From assembly GCF_022376445.1 (NCBI RefSeq), contig NW_025955348.1, positions 1-36,777 on the forward strand: a DNA stretch of 36,777 bases, read 5' to 3'. Numbering within the stretch: the stretch's first letter is position 1; every line of letters begins with the position of its first letter. A program made the translations under genes and the position numbers. Under the pieces are notes generated by a model. It was not told the origin of the DNA, ran no database searches, and saw nothing but the letters and a program-made list of their open reading frames with translations. Origin of the DNA: Fomitopsis serialis. Lineage: Eukaryota > Basidiomycota > Agaricomycetes > Polyporales > Fomitopsidaceae. Below are positions 1-10,959 of the stretch, piece after piece.

Positions 1-1084
1 TTGCTCAAGCCGTCATAAATCAAAAGATGAGGCACTGCTAGGTATGCCCTCCCACATGATACCACACCCTGGTACAAGCCTTTGATCCCCTGCGCTGCAT
101 CCATCGCCCTGAACGTGCCAAGGAACGTAGGGCCGGCTCTCCAGGCGCTCTCGGACGCAGCTCTGCCTCCGTCTGTATCGTGCTCTTCACGGTGTCCGCC
201 GGGAAGAGCGCGACTTGTAGGCAATGCCCGCCGCGGCGCCAGAAACCGCTGACTCCCAGGGCCGGAGCTCCTTCTTGTCTTTGGACGGAACGTGGCGGCG
301 CTTCAGTAGGAGGTCGCGACAGCCTCCTTGGACGCGAACCATGCGGCGCCGCCGCCGGTCTCCCGGATGAGCATCGCGGTCTGGCCGAGCCAGAGCCCGC
401 GGAAGCCGGTGGTACGAATGACGGATGTGAGGACGGAGATGGGACCGGGAAGTTTGCGGAAAGGAGAGCCAGAGAGACCTGTGGGTAGGGCTGCGGCCGG
501 TGCAACCGAGGATAGGGCTGCCGCTGCTTGGACTGGGGAGACACCGGGTGCCATGAGCATCTGCACTTGCATCTTGCACTTCACGAGCTCTATGGGGTAC
601 TACGGAAGCATTGGAAGGGCGCCGGGCGACGACATAGAGATGGTACTCACAGGACGAAACTCGTTACACAACCTGCGCCGGAACCTGCGAGAGCGAGTTG
701 GCCGAGCGATAGTTGGTGTGTCGCCGGCTGCTTCTCACATCACCGAATGGTGTTTTGGAACTCTGTGTCAACTCTGTGTATGTCCAGAAATGTGTTCTTG
801 GCCGCATCGCTCCGACTATGGGCGCTCGTAGGCCCTGCCAAAAACTGTTAAGCTATCCTTCGCCTCCACTGGGGAAGAGCAGACACACCCTGTACAGACC
901 TCGCAAGCCCACCTTCTGCCATGTCTGCACCAAGCATTTCATTGGTCCGTCAAACCGAGCGGTTGCATCCAGTACTTGGGATCGTAGTCGGGCTTTCGTG
1001 AGGTCGAAGGAATGCTTGAATACTTTGGATGGCATTCCGGCAATGGGTCGGATGGACGAATAGCGGCAGGTCGCGCCACCCGGC
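1..1084 (-). pseudogene. Mitochondrial ornithine carrier (ORT1-like), frameshifted and cut by the window edge
   Basis: Pieces of a mitochondrial carrier family protein follow each other in order on the minus strand, in different frames. Around 1000-890 is the repeat-1 signature SFDLTKARLRSQ followed by GLRGLYR. After a possible intron comes GLRAPIVGAM (~825), then LALAGSGAGCVTSF (~690), PIELVKCKMQVQML (~575), GFRGLWLGQTAMLIRET (~390), KDKKELRPWESAVSGAAAG (~265), ALFPADTVKSTIQTEAEL (~205) and TFLGTFRAMDAAQGIKGLYQ (~130). This is the order and wording of fungal ornithine/basic amino acid carriers of the inner mitochondrial membrane, which exchange ornithine between matrix and cytosol. At least four frame changes separate the pieces, and the first carrier-signature proline is serine here. 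I therefore call it a pseudogene. A low-quality assembly could also give this picture, but neighbouring genes read cleanly. The 3' end lies outside the window. Confidence 0.85.
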
Positions 1085-1159
1085 ATGGTGAGCGTGGGCG
1101 TCTGTCCGCCTCTGCACCGACTAACCATCACACAAACGATGCTTGCAATGAAATGCAAC

Positions 1160-1598
1160 GACCTCTTCCTACCCTCTGTCCACTGGCATGCGGCACCTAG
1201 ATAATCAGAACCTAACTAGGCATCCCGCCCAGTACGCTCAGCTGGCCGCTCGACGCTGGTGGCCTTCAATGCTTGTCAATTTTCTGGACTCGTTAGTGCA
1301 CCACAGCGGATTGGACACATCACGGAAACCGAACGGAAGCCACGGAATGTGTCGTGCTGATTAGAAGAGGATGTATGGTTTGTGTCCACTACACTCACTC
1401 CCACCGGATTGACAAGGGGCATTGGCACGCTATTGCAAGAAATACTGCGGTACAGACATGGACAGGGGAGTGGATGAAGAAAAGCAGAGACGAGACAACA
1501 TGCAAAAGGCTAGATGTATGAAGGACATGGGAGGACAAAATGAAGAGTATCAACGGGAAACGGAGCGAATAGACAGGAATGCAGACTGAATGCAGGAA
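1160..1598. other. Intergenic, 3' flank of gene W
   Basis: No open frame, RNA gene or repeat could be supported here. The A-rich part near 1480-1600 is probably the 3' untranslated region of the minus-strand gene that ends at 1599. Confidence 0.4.
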
Positions 1599-3295
1599 CT
1601 AAAAGTAATCTGGGTACAGTGACGCCGCCCTATGAGCAGGTCTGGCCGCAGCAATCGCCCGAGGAGGGACAGATAGGTGCGCATCTTCCTCGTTGATCAC
1701 CGACGGGGCTAAGGATGCAGGGTTCCGAGGAACAGAGAGACCGAGTCCAATGCCAGGACCAGTCAGCGATGTGCGTTCTCCAGCCGCCGGTCGGATGGGC
1801 TGGCCACGAAGCTGAGAGCGTCTCGGCTTCAGGAACGGCGTGGGCCCGCGAACGCAGGTCGGCCTCACGATCCTTCTCGGCACGCAGACAACAGGCTGCA
1901 CCGTCTCCTCAACCGGCGCGTTCCACGAAGGCGGAGGCGGCTGCAGGTAGTCCACCTCCGGGGACACCTCGGATGGGAAGAGCGAGGAGCAGTCCGGTGT
2001 CTGCAATGGGAGTTCGCCTACGTCGGTGTCCTCGAGGATGATGGCCGGGGGCGACAGCGGAGGAACAGCGCCGCGGCCAGTTATCTTCGACAAGGTCTTC
2101 TTGACGGGCCAGACCAGGTACTCCTGCATGCGCGGAGGCGAAGACTCCGGGAGCAGGACGACGCGGCGTTGCTGATCAGGCGAAGACAGACGCAGGAGCG
2201 AGGCGAGATCGAGTGGCGGCAGGAAGCCGTGGTCTGCGACGATCATGGTCGGAGGCGTCGCCGGGAGCGGGCTGTCGGTGCTCGACGCATCCGAGTCGTA
2301 CTCCGAGGCTGGGCTGAGCGGCGGAGGCCCCTGCACGATGATGTCGTCGAGCATGCTCATCACCCTGCTGCGCCGTGTGGGATCTGCTGCGATAAAAGGG
2401 AACGGCGTTGGGTCCTCAGGGGTTACAAAGGTGGGCTCTTGTGCGAGAATGGCGTCGAGGCGGTCAAGCAGGCTCTCTCCGCGATCAGCCCTGGGGCCTT
2501 TGTGGGACGACTTCTTGCCTGGCCCTAGACTCGTGGTGTTCTGGCGACCTCCGTGTTGGACATTCGTTCTGGGTACTGACGGACAGAGTATCTCCGCGGA
2601 TTGAACCGCAATGAAGGTGTCGTTGGTCTGTGAAGGCTGGTGTCAGTTGTGTGCGGATGCTGCGGTTCTGATGTACTCACCCGTTTCGTGTTCAGAACAG
2701 GTGTGCCAGACGCGGCGGACATGCCACTGTCAGGTCCCTCGTCATTGGCGATGAAGACGAAGGAAGGTCCGCTCGGTTCGTCTTGGGTTCTACACTCCGA
2801 TGCTGCAGCAGGCCAGTTGGTGCCCCCGACAGAACGCTTTCACAGAGCGTGTCAGCCGATGCCGATGAGGCGGGGCGTGGCGAGCTGTGGACTCACCGGC
2901 GTCGTAGGCTCGGCCTCGTACAATTCCTGTGTCATTGCTTTGTCCAGAACCTGGTCAGGCGCTTGAGCGTTGACGTCCCCCTTCGCTGTGTTGTCGTTGA
3001 GGGTTGTGCTAGATGAGCACCCTCGATTCAGTGCCGGTCGGTAGACCTCCGCAACAAGGACTTGGGAAGGCTGTTGGCAGGCAGCTTCGTCTGTAGCCTC
3101 AACTCGGTTCCGACGTCGGCGGCGGACTCGGAGGTGCAGGAGGTAGACCCCGGCTGACAAGAAAAGGAGGACGGCTACGAGTACCGAGACGACGTAGACC
3201 AGGAACTGCTTGTTGCCTTGGAAGGCTATCGGGAGGCTTGAGGAGACGTTGGCGGTGGATTGAGGCACTTCAGCAGAAGCCGGGATGGGAGCCAT
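1599..3295 (-). CDS. Orphan single-pass membrane protein W (3 exons, 527 aa)
   Basis: Three exons join in frame: 3295-2897, 2836-2681 and 2627-1599, with introns of 60 and 53 nt bounded by GTGAGT donors and AG acceptors. The 527-residue product starts MAPIPASAEV. It has a Ser/Thr-rich outer segment, one hydrophobic segment at about residues 31-55 (FLVYVVSVLVAVLLFLSAGV) and then a strongly basic stop-transfer stretch (RVRRRRRNR). The remaining ~470 residues are hydrophilic, proline- and serine-rich and low in predicted structure, with repeated PPPLSP and PPPPSW stretches. This predicts an N-out, C-in protein with a long disordered cytoplasmic tail. An upstream in-frame Met at 3406 exists, but MAPI is preferred because the Y genes start with the same four residues. 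I recognise no family, and SH3-type ligand function of the proline runs is only a guess. The exon structure is well supported. Confidence 0.75.
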
Positions 3296-4465
3296 CTCGA
3301 CTTGCTTCAGCGCCGTATACTTCGGTTGCGGACGAGTTAGGCGAGTCGGTGCAAGAGAGGTAGGCGATGGGCGAAGAGGAAGCAACGAAGATCTGAACGC
3401 TCGCAAGCTGGCGAGTAGGTTGGTGCGTTAGAGTTCAGCCTTGCCAGCCTCGTCGTGATTCATCCTGATCGAGGGCACGCGTAGTCTGAACCTCAACGCA
3501 GCACCGACCTATGCGTGTCGCTGGCTGGCCAGCTCTGATGTTCTTCTTTCCCGCAAAGAGACCGGCATCACATGCTACTGCGACGCAGGGATCGACCGTA
3601 CTCGTAGCTTGCACTGCTCCTGGGATGCGTAAGTGTAGCAGAGCCCAAGCTAGAGCCCTCTTGTCTCTGCGTAGACGAAGGTAGACACCCGTGAAGCAGA
3701 CAATGCATTTGCGCGAAACAGGAACATTCTGCAGATACTTTTAGCAAAGGGATTCCATCATCTACGAACCGCTGCCAGTGCGACGCAGTCGCTGTGACGC
3801 GTGGAGAACGACGCGTCGCATGCTCACGTGATCGCGTGTTCCACTTTCGTTCTTAGGTTGCAGGCAAGACTCAGTTTGAACGGTGTAGTTAACCCATTCA
3901 CTCGTGTCGCTCACCTTGACCGAGGCTCAATCTGTACAATAAAGCTGGGGGTCGCTGCATGGAACAAGGAGCCTGACCCGAGAGGTATAAACTTCTGGTG
4001 GGAACAAAGCTCTTGTGATACAATGCTGTAATGATACATGGCTACGAGACAGAGAAGCCAAGAAACCCTATAAAGTGGCGAGAGATAATGCGGCTGATCC
4101 AGGAGGTAGATGGTCACCGAGGAACCAGGCGAGATGTAGAGGAAGATCCGAAATGAGTCCTTGCGCGAGACACGTTCATACAAAACGAGAGATGCCCGTG
4201 TGCCGAGACGAATGCCTTGCTATCCGAGGAGTCCATGTTGACCGGAGACGAGAGTTCGATACTGTGATGGACGAGAAAAAAGGAGAAGAAAAAGCAGGTC
4301 AAGACTGAAGGATGCCCCCAACAGTCCTGACCCGCGCGATGAATGGCACGCCATGAACCCGCAGGGCATTACGAGTTCACGACGTGTCGAACATCAAGAA
4401 GAGATAATCAAACAGTAATTCAAGAAGAAGGAGGAATATATAGCGATAATGATAGTGCGCGGGGG
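3296..4465. other. Intergenic between W and X copy A; holds the X 3' element
   Basis: Probable W promoter and 5' leader up to ~3420. No gene is supported from 3430 to 4290. A block at about 4306-4401 matches the element found after X copies B and C. Confidence 0.45.
4306..4401 (-). repeat. Conserved X 3' element, copy A (small frame broken)
   Basis: This ~96 nt block lies just beyond X copy A and matches the blocks after copies B (13918-14013) and C (27312-27407), including the shared run GCGGGTTC and GGGGGCATCC. In B and C it contains a 31-codon frame starting MSDMSRTRN. Here the corresponding start reads MFDTS followed by a stop, so the small frame is closed in copy A. The conservation may therefore be of RNA or DNA rather than of a peptide. 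Confidence 0.7.
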
Positions 4466-6739
4466 TCATCTTGGGTGGAGAGCCTGCCAATCGCCTAGTG
4501 CTCAGGCGGAAAACGAAGTCAGCAGCTGCGTCGTTCTGAACGCACAGATATTACTCACCTGCTCTCCGATACCCCACATCGACCGAACGTTCTGCTGCAG
4601 GATCTTCCGTCCCTCCTGTGCGTAGCGGATGGCGGCGTCCTCGCCCATCTCGTCGCGAAGCGCGCGTAGCTCGGCGTGGCGCTGGACGCGGCGCTTCCAA
4701 AGACCGAACAGCTGAAGGCCAGGCTGCTGGCGGCGCAAGAGGCGCTTCGCGTATCTCATCGTGGTCTCAGGAACGTCCTGGCACAGTCAAGTCAGTTTCA
4801 ACAACGCGAAATGGGAACACAACCGTGACGGTGCTCACCTCCTCGATGATAGACGCCATCGTGAGAGGTCCACTCGAAGGACCGGGGCGGGCCTCCATCC
4901 CCGTCATCGCGCTGAACGTGCGAGGACGGGTGGTCGAGCGAACGAGAGCGAGAGGCCCGTCCGGCAGGATGAGCAGAAGAGGAGGAAGAGCCAAGCGCGG
5001 CATCGGGGTAAAGTTCGCAAGGTCGTATGCAACGATCGGGCGAGGACCACCCATTAACGCGTGATCCTGGGTAGCCGCCTTGCAAGGCTGACGAACTGTC
5101 TCCTGAACGGGAGCCTCGATGGGCTGGATGTCCGCCTCGGTGGGCACGGTCTTGACCGCGGGCCGGTGGAGGCGACGCTGCGAGAGGCCGAGTAGCTGAA
5201 GGCCGGGTTGCTGGCGCCGCAGAAGACGCTTCGCGTATCCCATCGTCGTAGCAGGCACGTCCTAAAAAGCAGCGTCAGTATCGACAACGGCAGGAGGCAA
5301 AGGCGGCGTACCTCCTCAATAAGAGACACCATGTTGAGAGGTCCACTCGACTTAGGAACAGCGCGGCGTGCCTCCATGACCGTCATCGCGCTGAACGTGC
5401 GCGAACGGGTGGCCGAGCGAGGGATGGCGACAGGCGTGGGGACTGGACCGTCCCAGAAGACGACGAGCAATGGCCGAAGAGCCAGACGTGGAGCCGGGGT
5501 GTAGTTCGCGAGGTCGTATGCAATGAGCGGACGAGGACCGCCGACGAGCGCGTGGTCCTGGCTAGCCGCCCTGCGAAGCTGCCGAATGGTCTTCCGAGTG
5601 AGGCCGGCCATGCGCTGTACGTCTGCGTCCGCCGGCATTCCCTTTAGTGATGCCAATAACAGCTGTTGAAGACCTATGTCAGCCAAGTGTTGTGAAGAGA
5701 GGAGAACCAACTCACCAGAGACGAATATAGGCTACGCATGACGAACCCAAAGATGGCAGGCAATCCGAGGTGACCCACAACAGTAGTACGCCACGTCGTC
5801 CTTGCGGGCTCCAGAGTAGCGACGGCGACGTACGCGATGACCATGGTGTAGAACAAGACAAGCGTGTGCGCTGTCCGACGAGAACCGGCGTGATGACGAT
5901 CCTGGAAGCCTTCGACGACCGTACGCGCGATCTTGACGGAGTACGGTGTCTCAGATGTGGAAGTAGAGCTGCTATCTTCGATCTCGGGTGGTGCTGGATT
6001 TCTCCGCGGTCGCTCGGCCCAGAGACAGGTCCTCAAGGTTTGCGGGACCCAAACGATGATGTCTCCGGGAGGCCGCACGATCAAATCCGTTGTCCAATCC
6101 GCGAGATCGAAGACAGGTGGTACGATGATGTCCGTCGTTGTGCTCCACTTGCGCACGTCTTCCTGGAAGCCGGTCAACAGGGCCGCGTATGGGTCTCCTG
6201 GGTCGTCGACGAAAGCGTCAGGGAGGAGGGGGACCGGGTCGGTGTCTGTTATGACTGGGATGAACCGCCGACTGCACCGAAGGACTATGATCAGCGCCTG
6301 ACTTGGGAATAACGAGTGGAGGGGACGCACCTGGTGTCATACATAAACCATGCCGCGTCGGAAGCCCTGTCACCTATGCCCCGAAGACGCCTGTGAACGC
6401 GTCTCCGACCCCACCATGTATGCTGTCGGACACCATGTTGCCTATGCCTGCGAACGCGTCTCCGACGATGCCTGTGAATCTATCTCCGGCCCCACTGTGC
6501 ATGCCTTTAGAACGAGGCCAGTCGTCGTCAACCGTGATCACGTACCTGAGCGAGCCGGATACATGGTCGAAGAAGGACTCGACCCTGTCGATGAAGATGG
6601 GGCAGGCGGTGCCTAGGCCAGACATGGGATGAGCTGCGAGGCCCACTTGGCCGCCAAGTCGACGACAATATATGTATGACTTGGGGTTGAGGGCGAGGGT
6701 GCCCGCGGTGACGAGGAGCGCGCCGAGGTTGATGAACAT
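4466..6739 (-). CDS. Orphan membrane protein family X, copy A (frame broken in exon 2)
   Basis: The most diverged of three X copies. Exons correspond one by one to copy C: exon 1 starts MFINLGALLVTAG at 6739, and the later exons carry WSTTTDIIVPP, DHALVGGPRPLIAYDL, DHALMGGPRPIVAYDL and MRYAKRLLRRQQ. All internal introns have the same positions as in copy C. Exon 2 ends in a stop after GVFGA because a G tract has four Gs where copy C has five. Exon 2 starts and ends in phase 2, so skipping it would restore an open frame; otherwise only a product of roughly 110-120 residues is made. The last exon is uncertain: GEQ then a GTGAGT donor, with the best acceptor giving ALHPR and a stop at 4466. The upstream ATG at 6823 is in frame here, unlike in B and C. 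Function unknown. Confidence 0.7.
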
Positions 6740-6840
6740 GTTGATGTTGATACGAGTGAGAATGCGAATAGCTCGAGAGAGGACGGCGCTGAGAGGGACG
6801 CCTGGGGCGGGATGGGGATACATGGCGGTGCATCCAGCCG

Positions 6841-6930
6841 TATTTATATGTTTGCGGGGAGGGTGTTGGGCGTTGTTTATCGCATTAAACGGACTCTGTG
6901 CGTGACCGCGTCAGGACGCGTCGCGACGCG
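6841..6930 (-). promoter_or_regulatory. X copy A promoter: TATA box and ACGCGT palindromes
   Basis: CATATAAATA (reverse strand of 6841-6850) lies about 100 nt upstream of the X start. Further upstream, 6915-6930 reads GACGCGTCGCGACGCG, holding ACGCGT at 6916-6921. Both are shared with copies B and C. ACGCGT is the core of the MluI cell-cycle box bound by MBF-type factors in fungi; whether MBF acts here is inference. Confidence 0.6.
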
Positions 6931-8097
6931 CGGCGCGACCGACGCTTTCCTATTTCGGATGGTAGGGTCAGTTCGTTTTCTGTTAGGACGCCCCTTGTCT
7001 TCCCACCACGCCTATCCGCGGAGCCTCATCGCGCTCATGCACTCGTCTTCTACACCCCCATGATCCCCGTGACTAGGAACGGTCTTCCAACATCAAGATG
7101 CGCAAAACGAGGATATCATACGCACCTTACGGCGATGCCAATGTCGTGCCCCCAAAAGGCAAACGGAGCGCATACAGGCACCCAGTCATTTGGGTCGCTC
7201 GCATTCCGAGCCTGAGTCGATGCCTCTCAACTTGAACGTGGACACACCAAGAGCGAGCCATGACCAAAGCCTATCGCTCACAGAGAGACATCTGAACGAC
7301 AAGATACTAATTGATCAGCAAATGATAGGGGGCACATCCGCGCACTCACCCATGCCCTTCTTTCAGCTCGTCAGCCTGGAGAGCGGTCGCGACCAGAGGA
7401 TGAAGGCACTGCAATGACTCTGTTGTGTACGTCGCCCGCACATTCCTTGGTGGACCGTCCTAATTCCACATTCAGACTGTCGTCGCCTTACTGGCACAGG
7501 TTCTGGATTGCGGTCTACGGTAGACGGTGAGTATTCAGCGAGTTGCACGCGTGGGCGTACAGTAAAGATGTGATCTCAGGCGCCTCGCGGATGCAAATTC
7601 GCCTCCGCCGTTATCACCGACTACGTTGCCGGCGGCTAATCTGTTCTGTCTACGCACCTGCGACTCCTTTAAGGATGTGTTCCGGACCATGACTTGGACG
7701 CAGCGCAGGACGGGAATCAACGCAGACAGTCAGGAATAGGCCAATAAGCCAGAAGGTGTCTGTTCTACGCATGAACCGCGGTCACTACTAACATTATACA
7801 TCTAAAGACACTGGCAGCCTGAAGGGCAGTGAAGGCGGCGTTATTGACGACACCTATCTGTGCGCTGCGCGCCGTCCACCCCTCTACCTGGGAAATGTTG
7901 TGTTTGGGATGGCGGGCCTGCTTCTGACGCGGTTGTTCTTGTTTCCTTGTACGTGAGTGTTTCCCCTCCTGGCCCGCCGCCCCCTTTGCGTTGGCGCCCT
8001 CCATTCATCCACGATATCTGGGCAAACCCATCGACCAGGTCTTGCCTGTGGTGTGTTCTCGCAATGCGCATTTTCTGGTTTGCGATACGGCCAGAGA
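6931..8097. other. Intergenic upstream of X copy A, with one conserved block
   Basis: The first ~50 nt are still X-promoter sequence. A 70-nt block at 7555-7625 recurs at the same distance from the other X copies. Short frames here have no recognisable content. The part 7760-8097 is probably the 3' flank of the next gene. Confidence 0.4.
7555..7625 (+). repeat. X-associated upstream block, copy 1
   Basis: The core GATCTCAGGCGCCTCGCGGA recurs at ~17219 (+) and, reverse-complemented, at ~24080. Each block lies 815-845 nt upstream of an X start. In each copy it follows a GTGAGT-like donor by 50-70 nt and is preceded by an AG, so it may be an exon of a decayed gene divergent from X. In phase it reads DLRRLADA here, DLRRFADAK in copy 2 and DLKRLADAK in copy 3. 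No family recognised. Confidence 0.6.
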
Positions 8098-9123
8098 CTA
8101 TCGAGGCCTCTGAGTCGGTGTTCTTCTCTGACGCGCCGAGCCTATGCGTTGTGATTTCACCTCCTTCAGCGTCGGTTCTCCGATCTCGCACTCATGTTTG
8201 GGCTTTGACGATTTGGATGTGCGTGGCCGTTTGACCTGGGGCTGACCTGCCGTGCTTTCCGGCGATTCCCTTTTTCGTTTTTGGGCCGTTCGGGTGGCCT
8301 TCGTCGGGGCATGGTGGTCCCTAGAATCAATGCGTACATCAGCTTATGGACATGATGACGACAGACACAAGTCATCGCCACCACGATGCGAGGGACATGT
8401 ATCGCGGCTCGGAGGTGTGCTTTGTACGATCAACGCTACGCGTTCGCGTTCAGAGCGTGGGGGACCCGCGACGATGCATCGTCAAGGATGCAATACGCGT
8501 TCCCCATGAGCGGCGTTTGCACCCACCTTGGTTCAGACTTCAAGTTCTTTTGGCTGTGTTGCTCGTTCTTCGTGTCAGCAGAATCTGTGTGGCCCAGCGT
8601 CACGGTCAGTGCACTTTCCGGCGACCACATGGTCGTTTCTCGTACCTGCTTCGCACGTTGCTGCGGCATCAGCTTTGTTGTGACAATTTCGAGCACCTTT
8701 TGCTCGGATTCTGGCGCTTCGCCGTGGTCTGGACTCCGTCTCACCCACTCGAGGCACCCGTGCCTGTAGCGGCGAGACACATTCGGCGGTCGCCGCATGG
8801 GCAGTCTCTGTGCCTGCAGATTGATTGACTCTTGACTTTCGTGCAACGTGCTGATCCTCTTCGCCACTGTTTGCTTGAGAACATGTGTCGAGACGGTGTC
8901 CCGTCAATCTAACATTCCGTCCCTCGTCGGTTGACCGGACACCGTTGACGGCGACGTCTCGAGGTCCTAGTTCGAGGTTCCTCATGAGCGAGGACGATGC
9001 CAGTTTCTCTGCCTTCGCTGCGTGGTGGAAGTTGAGCAGTAGGGCGGCTTCCTGGAGTTTAACGACCTTGGCGGTTGTCGCTTTGATGTCGAAGCTTTGT
9101 CCTGCGGTGATCGATCGAGGCAT
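8098..9123 (-). CDS. Orphan basic, probably nuclear protein (4 exons, ~265 aa)
   Basis: Exons 9123-8646, 8584-8527, 8435-8397 and 8320-8098 join in one frame. The first two introns (61 and 91 nt) have good donors. The third donor (ATGTCCCT, near 8397) is weak, and a nearby GTGGCG keeps the same phase. The protein starts MPRSITAGQSFD, has an alanine/leucine-rich helix-prone N-terminus, then RPRRSARIRAK, and ends in a lysine/arginine-rich tail with QKRKRESPE and QVKRPRTSK, which look like nuclear localisation signals. A longer open frame exists upstream (to 9537), but its extra residues look non-coding. No domain is recognised. A chromatin or transcription role is a guess from charge alone. Confidence 0.6.
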
Positions 9124-9819
9124 GGTAGCGATCAGTTCGACAGGGGCTTGTGCGCGTTGGCAGCGTATGCTGAGGTCGATGAAGTGTGGGGGAAGAATGT
9201 GGCGCGTTCCGTTGTGGCTGGAGATGTGTGGGCCACCTTGCTTCGTGCCTCGCGTCGCGTCACGGGATCGCGCGCAAGTGGCCCCCTTCGCCTGCGGGTG
9301 GCCACTTGCACGTATGTGTGCGGTTTGTATGAAACGGTGCGCCTGCGACGGGATGCAATGTTCTTGCGCTCCTGCTACCTCCCAGCTCTGCCGTGCCCGA
9401 ATGAGCGATTTACCTAGTACGTGCATGCGAGTTATTCGGCTCGTCGGTGAGGGTGGAAGTGAGTCCGCGTACACTCGGAGGTTCGAACGAGGACTGGGCA
9501 GGATATGAGGGGGCTGAAGTATTGCGTCCAGATGCACAGTACTTATACCTCAGCCATCCTTTGTTCGCCGCCGAAGACGGCCGGTGCCACTGCCGCAACA
9601 ATGCATAGCGAATCAGGCAGGGAAGGGGAACATGCCCTCGCCACCACTGAGACAGCGTACAATGTAATCATTCTCTCGAAATTGACAATCGCAGTTCATC
9701 TGAAGGGCCGATATGGGGTCAGTAGGTCGAGCGTGTCGGGTGTGGATATGTTATGGAACACGTGACCGCGTCGCGGAGGCAATCCCGTCACGGTAGTGTC
9801 TGCACAGCAGGCCCAATAG
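9124..9819. other. Intergenic upstream of the nuclear orphan
   Basis: No supported gene. A ~30-nt stretch at 9168-9197 (GATGAAGTGTGGGGGAAGAA) has a near match at 18925-18950 in the spacer. Confidence 0.35.
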
Positions 9820-10015
9820 TTTGCCTCGATATCCTCGCGGAAATGTTCACGTCCATCGTTACGATGGCCCCCGTCTCGTTACGTGGCAAACGAAGGTCGT
9901 TGGCGGGGGAGGTGCCAGCCTGCGAGTCACTCAGTGGTCGAGACCGCCGCAGAGGCTGACCGGGAGGCTGACGCGTAATGTCCTCAGTCACGAACGCAAC
10001 AGCCTGAGGCTGGGG

Positions 10016-10024
10016 ATATAAAAA
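10016..10024 (+). promoter_or_regulatory. TATA box of gene Z, left arm
   Basis: GGGGATATAAAAACTCTG lies 60-70 nt upstream of an ATG at 10084, with pyrimidine-rich DNA in between. It is conserved at 31273-31282 in the right arm. ACGCGT motifs flank it on both sides. Confidence 0.65.
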
Positions 10025-10083
10025 CTCTGCCTGACGCGTTCTTTCCTCCCATCCTTCTTTGTCTGCTTCTCCCATCTCCTCCT

Positions 10084-10707
10084 ATGATTATCTCTAGGTC
10101 TCTCTCATCTGATGCGAAGGTAAGCTCGGCCCCACTTCAACCTCAAGACCCCTGGACCAGAGTCAAGACCATCGGCTATCAAGATGACCGATGCGGATAT
10201 CTCGCCGACGCTAGAGCCACCGCCACGGAGGAGCAACTCAGTGACCCACCGAGGGTAAGTCAACGCACGCAATCATAGCGATCGGTACAATGTATGCTTA
10301 CCATCCATGTTCGCCATCGCCAGCTAAGCACGGTGGGCAGCCACGCACGTCCTCGCATGCCCTACGACAGTCAAAGCCCCTGCGGTGATCGGCAAGCTAC
10401 CACTGGCCCAGTACGGCCGCAGGGGCGCGGAGCTGCACGGCGTGCGGTGACAGAAGTCACTCGCGCGAACCGGGCGTCCGGGCTGTCGGCCTCGTCGCGC
10501 TCCAGCGAGCCCAGGGAGGACGCACCGCCGGCAATGCACTGGCGGGGAGCGCGACACAGTGCGAGTGTACGGCGTGGTGTGGCGGTCGTGGCAATATGGA
10601 CGCGTGAGTCGTCTGCAATGATGCCTTGGGTAGTGAGCGAGGCTGACATGGTTGGGTCGGCAGCGCGTAGTGGGCGGCGACCATCGTGGTTTCGGGCGTC
10701 CGAGTAG
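10084..10707 (+). CDS. Hypothetical small gene Z, left arm (weakly supported)
   Basis: A TATA box, a pyrimidine-rich leader and an ATG are followed by three possible exons: 10084-10119, 10184-10254 and 10329-10707, with good GTAAGY donors at both introns. The product would be an arginine/alanine-rich protein starting MIISRSLSSDAK. Against it: substitutions between the arms in exons 1 and 2 mostly change amino acids, and the right-arm copy has one extra base near the start of exon 3 that brings a stop after SKPLR. An antisense frame (10649-10371) starting MSASLTTQGI is open in both arms and keeps its reading, so the coding strand is uncertain. No family recognised. It could be a transcribed non-coding or degenerate locus. 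Confidence 0.35.
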
Positions 10708-10959
10708 GTACGTATTTCCCTCTTTTCCCGGGGTAGGGGTCGGGCCCTCGGTCGCCAGTGGGGCGAGTTGGAGACCCGATCCTGGCATGGACCTTGTCGT
10801 TGGTCCCCGGGCTGAGTACCTTGGTCCTCCTCGCCGCAGCGAAGGGAGCTGGGGGAAACTAGCGCATGCCGAATTTCTTCACATCGCTGAGATAGATCGT
10901 TTGTTGCAATTCTGTACAATATCAGATACAGCGTGAGGCCTATCGAGCATCCTTGTAGC

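Noticed and set aside
5674..6330. Plus-strand frames opposite the X genes (also at 15421-15996 and 25357-25745)
   Set aside because: They are shadows of X exon 3 and are conserved only because X is; the splice-consistent frame is on the other strand.
9480..9500. GGTTCGAAC resembling a tRNA T-loop
   Set aside because: No acceptor stem, anticodon arm or A box could be matched around it.
8575..9537. 320-aa minus-strand open frame taken as one gene
   Set aside because: Its first ~138 residues lack coding character, and a better model starts at 9123 and splices into three further exons ending at 8098.
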